In this document: piece after piece, positions 57,258-64,000 of the stretch | How the letters are laid out: each line of letters begins with the position of its first letter | Position numbering within the stretch: the first letter of the stretch is position 1 | Assembly (NCBI GenBank): GCA_030685235.1 | Contig: MU839104.1 | Coordinates: 1-64,000 of the forward strand | DNA: 64,000 nucleotides | Direction: 5' to 3' | DNA from: Copromyces sp. CBS 386.78 | Taxonomy: Eukaryota; Ascomycota; Sordariomycetes; Sordariales; Sordariaceae | Position numbers and translations under genes: made by a program | Notes under the pieces: generated by a model | What the model saw: the letters and a program-made list of their open reading frames with translations, nothing else | The model's database searches: none | Told to the model about the DNA's origin: nothing

Positions 57258-59588
57258 ATGTCGCCCTTGAATCTTCCTCACTTCTTCGTCACTTTCCTCT
57301 TCGTCGTCTGCGCGTCGGCGGCCAAAAACACCGACGAGGTACGCGAGTTCATCTACGCGAATCGCGATAACAAAGACATACTGAACGAGAAACCCGCTCC
57401 GCCATGGGTGAGTTCGCCAAATGTTCGGGGTACCGGTGATATTATCATATCATGCCTGGTGACCTTGATCGCTTGCGCCTATACCGCCATTCATCCGACT
57501 GTACCTCCCGGTGGCTCTGGCAAAAGGAGCTTCATGTTCATCAAAGCCGCCCTGGTATTCGTGGCGGTCTTGGGTCCTGAGGCTGTGTTCGCACTTGCTT
57601 TTCAGGAGTTTCTCGACGCCAGACGGTTGAAAAAGAAGCTCAAGGAAATCATCATTGCCAATGAGAAAGGCAGTCGATGTGGGGGATGTAAAAAATGCGA
57701 GCAATGCAAGGTATGCGAACTGAGAGAGTTAGGCGGGCATGCTCAAAAACCTACTTGACAGTTAGTAAAGATGCTAACCCTCCGTGAAGACATTGGCCAT
57801 GGTCGACATGAAATTTTGCTACTTCGTTGTCATGGGCGGCCTACAGGTCGACATCGACGACATCAAACCGTCAGACTATGTGCGATTTCACTTCCATGGC
57901 GACAACATGCCCGAAATGCTTCCTCTATCAGCCGATGGAGTGATAGAGTTTGCCATGCTTGGCTACCTGGATAAACTCTTGGTGGAAAATACTGTGATTG
58001 AGGACAAGAGCAAGGGGGCACTAGTGCAAAAGTGCGTAGTTCTCGTCCAAGTTGCTTGGATGGGGATTCAATGCATTGCCAGAAAAGTCGAGGGGTACCC
58101 CGTTTCTCTCTTGGAATTGCACACATTTGGCCACGTCGTGGTTGCAATGTTACTGTATGTGTGCTGGTTAAATGTGAGTTTTGCTTCTCCCTGCTTTCTT
58201 TTCTTCTTTCTTTCTCATCTCGATTCAACGCCAATTTGTCACTAACACCTCACCAGAAACCTCTTGACGTGCAACAACCTGTCTTTGTTAAGCCTCACGA
58301 CTTCAAAAACAAACAGGATACTGAGGGCTTTCAAGATGCGTTAGCGCTAATGGTTCAGGAACAATTCTGTGACCTACAAAACTTCACTGGGTTTCTAAAC
58401 CTGAAGTGGAAACAAGAACAATGGAAGGAACTGACGGCTTCCGAGCAGGGGGGTAGCCAGAACGCTGTCAAACCACAGACATCCCGAATTGTCATCAGCC
58501 AGAAGGCCCAAGGATCGACGCCTCTACCGACTCCAGCAGACCAGCCTCAGCAACTTATAGTATCCGGACAGTCGACAACAGACTCACAGGACACTGTCCT
58601 GCCGGATTCGATTGAAGAGGTAGACCCGAACCAGCCAGATATTGGAGATCCGGAAACTTTCGATCTAGGGGTTAACCAGCAACTCGTCTGCGGATTCGGC
58701 CATATGCCCGTGTCTCAACGCCCGAGCTGGAGATGTGTTTTGAACCGCGCGGATGACTGGCGAGTTAATATGAAAACTGCCAATCGCCCGGACCGCGAAG
58801 AAGACAAGCTCTCAATCCGTCTCACCCGGGCTGATCGTTGCCGTGCAGAAAGAGCAGCGAGGCACATCAAGGTCGTTGAAGAAGTGTACAACATCAAACC
58901 AGTCGAGCAACCAGAGCCATACGCTTACGAAAGATATGGATCGACCGGCCAACATTATCGATACCTCAACCTTACATACAAGACCGCGTTTCAAAGTCTC
59001 AAGTTTGAGGTCGACAAGCTCAACCCGCTTGCTGCCAAACGCAAGGATAAAAGCCCACACACCAGTGACAGCGAGGAACCTAAGTCGAACACCATCGATG
59101 TCCATCGCAAGGGACTATGTGAGGAAAGCTGTCCCAGAGTGATCACACGGTACGCGGCGTTCCTGGATGCCATCTTCAACGGCATCGGCGGAGTGAGCCG
59201 CTTCGTCTGCACAATTATCAGCGTTTTGATTGGCGCCATCCACCTCGCAGCCTGGGACTCGGTGTTTCCTGGACGAGTCGAGAGTATTATCTGGAAGATC
59301 GCGAGCGTGACGATGATGGCCACCGTTCCTGCTGTGCTGTGGTATCGCTTACAAGTTGTCTTGCTCCAGCGATACCACTTCCAGTACCACCGGCTGGGTT
59401 ATCAGACGTCGCATCTTTGGCTCACTCGGTTCCTTAATGCATGGTATTTCTTCGTGGCTATCATATTCTTGTTGTTTTTCATTGCTGTTCGCGGGTATCT
59501 GATCGTGGAATCGTTTATCAGTGTTCGTCACATGGCGTATGGCATTTACTTCGTTCCGGACTGGCTGCAGGTCTTCCCACACATCTAG
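57258..59588 (+). CDS. Unknown multi-pass membrane protein (about seven helices)
   Basis: Three exons (57258-57710, 57790-58173, 58257-59588) give 722 residues. The introns are 79 nt (GTATGC, GCTAAC, TGAAG) and 83 nt (GTGAGT, ACTAAC, ACCAG). An N-terminal signal-like segment (FFVTFLFVVCASAA) is followed by helices near 61-78, 95-115, a pair around 230-278, 595-612, 622-640 and 673-690. The loop between the first and second helix groups has a Cys cluster (CGGCKKCEQC, 141-150) that could bind metal. A large polar region (about 285-590) separates the helix groups. The stretch LLELHTFGHVVVAMLLYVCW with a following N-K-P-L-D is a pattern I associate with a family of fungal membrane proteins of unknown role, often expanded in ascomycetes and basidiomycetes. 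The ATG at 57258 is preferred over one at 57150 because it directly begins the signal-like segment. Confidence 0.82.
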
Positions 59589-60597
59589 GCAGTGTCAATT
59601 GGGGGAAGTGTGGTCGTTATGGTTTGACCATTCGCGTTTGTGTTTTTTTGCGAGTTGTTGGTTTCCCCTGGGCAAATGGCCACAAGTTTCACGCGGGAAG
59701 ATGACTTGGATATAACCGGGGCCAAGTGCTCACATCTGTCGTTTGCCGCAAAACGTCCGATGGTGTTGAGAAGAAAATAACGTCAGGGCGCTCTGATAAA
59801 GCGGCTGTGCAGATAGTGCTCTAACAGCATGCCTGGAGTTCGATATCTTGATACTCATAATACAACCACCGAAGCCAGTCGCATCCGCCCCAAGGATCCT
59901 AGGACATTATGATGACGACGACAGGTCAAATCAGGTCAACAAAAAGCGCTGCGAAGCTCCACTGGGTTGTTGTTGGTTCGGGAAATGAGTTATCGAATTA
60001 CAGGGGTGCCCGGTATTAGTGCACCTGCTAAATGCGGATAGTTGTGTACACTATTCTAACTGTCAGCAGTGTCAAGGGCACGTGGGCACCGGGTTCTTGG
60101 TCGGTGTCCGTCGTCTGCCTCTTTTCGTCCGCCCTTTATAATACACTACCCTACCATCAGACCATACGGAACATGGATGTCTAGCCGTTAGAACTCCACT
60201 GTTTGCATCATTAACACCTTCCGATCCATTGCGGCGTCATGCCCCGTACACGTGTGCCGTACCTGAGGCCCAAAGAATCGGGCAGGCCCTGAAAGATCGG
60301 CGCCGGCCGATTCCAAGCGTTCTTCGCAGCTTCCTTTTCGAGGATCCGACATCCGTGCGAGCCATGTTATTGCCCTCCATCGACCCCACAACCCGCGGAA
60401 TCCAACCACTTGGTTTCTTCAACCCTAGTGCTATCATGGACACACCTCCGAGCTTGCTACCGGCAGATATGGATACGATGTCTACCGCTTCTGGAGGGAC
60501 TGGCTTTAAAATGGTCACCGGCGCCGCCGTGTGACCTCACGGTCTTCTCAGAGTCTCTTCTTCAGCACTCTCGTCGTCCTCAGCAACGCCGCCCATC
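59589..60597. other. Intergenic, nuclease upstream region
   Basis: No supported gene. Short frames antisense to each other at 60188-60534 have no motif. Confidence 0.4.
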
Positions 60598-61600
60598 ATG
60601 AAGACCTCTGTCATCATCCCCGTCGTCCTGGCCCAGGCCGCGACCGTCAGCGCCTGGGGCAAGCTCGGCCACGCCACCGTCGCGTCCGTCGCTCAGCAGT
60701 ACCTCACCCCCAACACGGTGGAGCAGGTCCAGGCCATGTTGGGCGACAACTCGACCACTTACATGGGCAACATTGCCTCGTGGGCCGACTCCTTCCGCTC
60801 CGAGAGTGGCAATGGGTGGTCCTCGGGTTTTCACTACGTGAACGGCCATGACGCTCCTCCCCCGGAGAGCTGCGACTTGATCCTGCCTGAGGATTGCCCG
60901 CCTGAGGGTTGTATCGTTTCTGCTATTGGAAATTACGTTAGTTTCACCTTTTGAGCTGGGCCTATGTGTTGGTAGATGGAGTGAAGGAATTGACTGACCA
61001 TGTTCATGTTTTGTGTAGACCGAGCGTGTGCAGAACCAAAAGCTCTCCGCCGAACAAAGGACGCAAGCTCTCAAGTTCATCATCCACTTCCTAGGCGACA
61101 TCGCCCAGCCTCTGCACACCGAAGCCTTCGGTGGGGGCGGCAACAACGTGACCGTCACTTTCCAGGGTTACAAGACCAACCTACACGCGGCCTGGGACAC
61201 CTCGATCCCCAACGCCATGCTGGGCATCTCCCCGCCCACCTACGCCGCCAACATCACCGACGCCGATTTCTTGGGCTGGGCCAACATCCTCGCTGCCAAG
61301 ATCAACCTGGGCAGCTACCACAAGGACGTCCGCCAGTGGTTGCGTTACCACACGCCTCCTACCAACAGAAAGGTAGTCGAGCGCGCAGCTGCCGTGTGGG
61401 CTCAGGACGGCAACGAGGAGGTCTGCCACTATGTCATGAAGATTCCTGGCAACCAGCTGAATGGAACTGAGATTGGTGGTGATTATTACCAGGGCGCTAA
61501 GGAGGTTGTGGAGCGCAGCATCGTCAAGGGCGGTGTTAGGCTGGCGGGCTGGTTGAACCTGATCTTTGATAAGCACACTGGCTTTGAGTCCTGGCATTGA
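60598..61600 (+). CDS. Secreted S1/P1-type nuclease
   Basis: Two exons (60598-60936 and 61019-61600) with an 82-nt intron (GTTAGT, CTGAC, TGTAG) give 306 residues. A 19-residue signal peptide (MKTSVIIPVVLAQAATVSA) leaves Trp as mature residue 1, which is itself a zinc ligand in this family. The other ligands of the trinuclear zinc site are visible: WGKLGHATVA, ASWAD, FHYVN, HFLGDIAQPLHTE and NLHAAWD. The enzyme degrades single-stranded DNA and RNA outside the cell at acid pH and has 3'-nucleotidase activity, useful for nucleotide and phosphate scavenging, which fits the acid phosphatase in the same window. Length and motif spacing are normal for the family. Confidence 0.94.
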
Positions 61601-61959
61601 GTTTGGGTACCTAGGTAGGCTTTGGCTGTGTCTGGTAGGTAGTAGTCTACTGCTGTTAGACGGGCGATCGGCCGTCTGTAATATATAATTGTTGTTATTA
61701 CTCCCAGCAGTCTTTCTTTTCTACCCATTTGTGATGAAGACATTCATGGCAGACTGCACCTCATTCGGGATCGGACCTTTCCAAACCTCAAGTCAAGGCC
61801 AGGTAGCCCATGCCCCAAATGAGGACGTCAAGTGGGTGCCCGTGTTGCTGTTATATATGATGACAGATGAAGTTCCTGGCGGTTGGTGATGTAGGGAGAA
61901 GAACCTTACGTAACTCGGCCTGGATGGGGGCCAGGACTCAACGTCCGTTCCCCCCTATC

Positions 61960-62165
61960 AGTATCATTGCCGAACATGATATTGGAAATTAGGTCGTTCG
62001 GGTACGTCATAACCTCACCTAAACTTGGAGTATCAGCCGGACCATGTCTGGGGATTTCCATCACGTTGCAGTGTATTGGTCGACGACAGATGTGGGTGAT
62101 GATACCCTTCAGTCTCACCATCATCCTTATCCCTATCCCCGACCAAACCAGCTTAAGCTCCGTAT
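61960..62165 (-). repeat. Diverged inverted repeat, arm 1
   Basis: Read on the minus strand, it carries TTTCGGGAATTATACGGAG, GGTTTGGTCGGGGATA, ATCATCACCCACA and AACGTGATGGAAATCCCCAG in order, matching arm 2 on the plus strand with scattered differences. Confidence 0.6.
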
Positions 62166-62924
62166 AATTCCCGAAACACCGTCTGGTATGCACCCTCGAC
62201 ACTGACCTGGACTGTCCCGAGTGGACGACAGTCAGGCAGCCGAGTCCTACCGAACGTACCGTCTCCCGTGACAGGAACCGACGAGCGAACGGGCCGAGTC
62301 TGCGGGTCTGGATACATATACCACAGTATGAGACGCCAATGTCACGGCTTGAAGACAGCGGATCCGGGCTGAAGACCACGTTGTTTCCCCCCCGAGTCTG
62401 TTCCGGATGGTGGTTCATCCGAAACGGCGTTGCATGGCATGAAGGATTCGGTACTAAAGCCGAATCTTCAACTTCCATCAAGCTCGTATGCATGGAGAGT
62501 ACATAAAGCAAGGTTCAACAAGCAGATGGGTGGTTTGGTTCAACTCTCGGGACCGCACCCTCCCATTATCTGTGACGCTACTCACTGTGTAGAGTCGGTC
62601 TCTCAGCCATTCCAAATCCAAGCCGACAGCTTGTTGTCCACGGTGCTGGGTACCTATACAATCCAAAAAAAAAAAACTCAACCTCCAGACAGGCAATTAA
62701 CACTGATACCCAGATGGGAGCATTTTGGCCCTGTCATGACAAATATGAGCCGCGAGCCTGTGGTCATATGCTCAAGGTGATCCAACAGCTCGCAAACAAA
62801 ACCTCAAGTTGAAACTTCAAATTCCTTGACGCCCAAACCACCGAATCCATTACGATGCCCTGGCGGAATGTTCCCACTGCCCCCAGGTCCATACATATGT
62901 CTTGGTCGATATCGATTTGTTCGT

Positions 62925-63100
62925 ACGAAGTTCGGGAAGTATGCAGTTTAGTGGTTTGGTCGGGAATAACGAACGACAGTGATACCTGGAAGTTTCATCA
63001 CCCACACTCATTTATTAACTAACATCTTACAACCCAACGTGATGGAAGTTCCCAGACCATGTCCGGCTGACATTGCAAATTCAAAGCAGTTGGTAACTCA
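62925..63100 (+). repeat. Diverged inverted repeat, arm 2
   Basis: On the plus strand it carries GTTCGGGAAGTATGCAG, GGTTTGGTCGGGAATA, TTCATCACCCACA and AACGTGATGGAAGTTCCCAG in the same order as arm 1. The arms are about 0.8 kb apart. Differences include transversions and indels, so this is not purely RIP. Confidence 0.6.
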
Positions 63101-63829
63101 TCCATGGTTTTTGGCTTTATGGCAGGCAAGAGCAACTCACCTGAGTTCGGGGATGAGAGAATACTTTGAGCTCCGATAAGTGGGGTTCACCCTTTATCTC
63201 GGTCCCGGTGAATCGGATAGCACCGTCTCGTTGGACGGGAAGGCGCGGTGGCTTTCGCTCTATCGAACTTGCTCTTTCCCATCGGGCCACCATCCATCCC
63301 CCATGGCCCCCATATTCAACTTGAAATTTTATATTCCACTTTGCTGCGCCATCTTGAAGCAGGCATTCGACGGAGGGGGCCGAATTGTCGGATTTTCCCA
63401 ACTTCTCACCATGACACTCTGCAACCGTCAATCACACGGTGATTGATTGATGGCCAGAAACCAAATTGACAATGCCCTTACCTTTCTTTTTGCTCTTTAT
63501 GTTTGCCGAAGTATGTACAAAATACAAAGAACCGACCTTACGTGGAGACAAATTCCCGGGACAATGGCGCCTCTCAACCAACATTATACCCGTCGTGCGG
63601 ACGCCCTCGATCCGGACCCTTGAACATTGAACTCCGGTTGCCCAGTCAGGCTATCTGGATAATGTCCTTTGCCCATCTCCCCCACGCCCCCGAGCCGCGT
63701 GTTGTTTGGTTCCATCTTTAAATCAGGAAATTGTTGACGCGACGCGCCCTGAGCTAAGCGGCGTTCACTCATCTGTTCTTAACCCATCCACCCTCCTGGA
63801 GAAGAATAAGAACATCAACTCGAATACCA

Positions 63830-63838
63830 TATATAAAA
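63830..63838 (+). promoter_or_regulatory. TATA box of a gene leaving the window
   Basis: TATATAAAA is followed by a C/A-rich leader of about 140 bases without ATG. Confidence 0.5.
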
Positions 63839-63977
63839 CCCCACTACTCGACCCCAAAAACGCTCCACCTTAAAACCTGCCACCGACGAGAAAACAAGGC
63901 CACCTCACTCGACCTCGCCTAAGCCAGCCTGCTCCACGATATTCGCTCTTCTAGGAGGCCGACCTGCGCTGAGAAAG

Positions 63978-64000
63978 ATGTATGCAACACAGAGTGCCAT
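63978..64000 (+). CDS. Possible first codons of a gene cut by the window edge
   Basis: The first ATG after the TATA box lies at 63978 in a favourable AAG-ATG context and opens a frame MYATQSA to the window end. Only seven codons are visible, so this is inferred from promoter position. Confidence 0.3.

Larger units (their letters stand above)
61601..63977. other. Gene-poor stretch with a diverged inverted repeat
   Basis: 2.4 kb with no supported gene. It holds an inverted pair of similar segments (below) and, at the right end, a promoter for a gene leaving the window. Confidence 0.45.

Noticed and set aside
61906..62511. Minus-strand frame of 201 codons
   Set aside because: No recognisable motif, and it runs through an inverted-repeat arm; composition is not convincingly coding.

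Overview
This window reads as nuclear DNA of a filamentous ascomycete of the Sordariales, close to Neurospora/Sordaria. The signs are short GT-AG introns with CTAAC/CTGAC branch sites, a GH7 cellobiohydrolase that looks near-identical to Neurospora CBH-1, a dispersed 5S rRNA-type copy outside any rDNA array, intron-bearing tRNA genes, and a 13 kb AT-rich island whose LTR pairs differ almost only by C-to-T and G-to-A changes, the footprint of repeat-induced point mutation (RIP). The assembly is draft quality: there is one 10-N gap, two long homopolymers, and one large gene with two apparent one-base deletions.

Left part (1-25.6 kb). A cut-off drug/metabolite-transporter-like gene lies at the edge. 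It is followed by a broken HET-D/E-type NACHT fragment and a complete 1353-residue NLR immune-type receptor on the minus strand. That NLR has a nucleoside-phosphorylase-like N-terminal domain, an NB-ARC domain and ten TPRs, nine of them almost identical. It carries a graft of HET-D/E-type linker at a truncated first P-loop. Further right are a small spliced unknown gene, a decayed 5S rRNA copy, an intron-containing tRNA-Ile, a very large (~1950 aa) unknown protein with a lectin-propeller-like C-terminus, an OCH1-type glycosyltransferase, tRNA-Arg, and long gene-poor stretches.

Middle (25.6-39.0 kb). A Ty1/Copia element with 166-bp LTRs and target duplication AAGAG holds a nested Ty3/Gypsy chromodomain element with 357/358-bp LTRs and target duplication AATAC. 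Both lie in the + orientation and are RIP-inactivated. In both elements the outer half of each LTR is spared.

Right part (39-64 kb). cbh-1, an intron-containing tRNA-Glu, a four-exon MFS transporter and a secreted purple acid phosphatase come first. Next is a cluster of four paralogous small secreted cysteine-containing proteins (50.1-55.8 kb) sharing exon layout and a C-G-x-x-x-C...W-C-N signature. A seven-helix unknown membrane protein and a secreted S1/P1 nuclease follow, then a promoter and possible start codon of a gene leaving the window.

Secreted enzymes (cellulase, phosphatase, nuclease) together with small secreted proteins suggest a saprotroph handling plant matter and competitors. 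The NLR pieces and RIP island mark accessory, fast-changing DNA. The most unusual items are the secreted-protein family and the chimeric, repeat-rich NLR.
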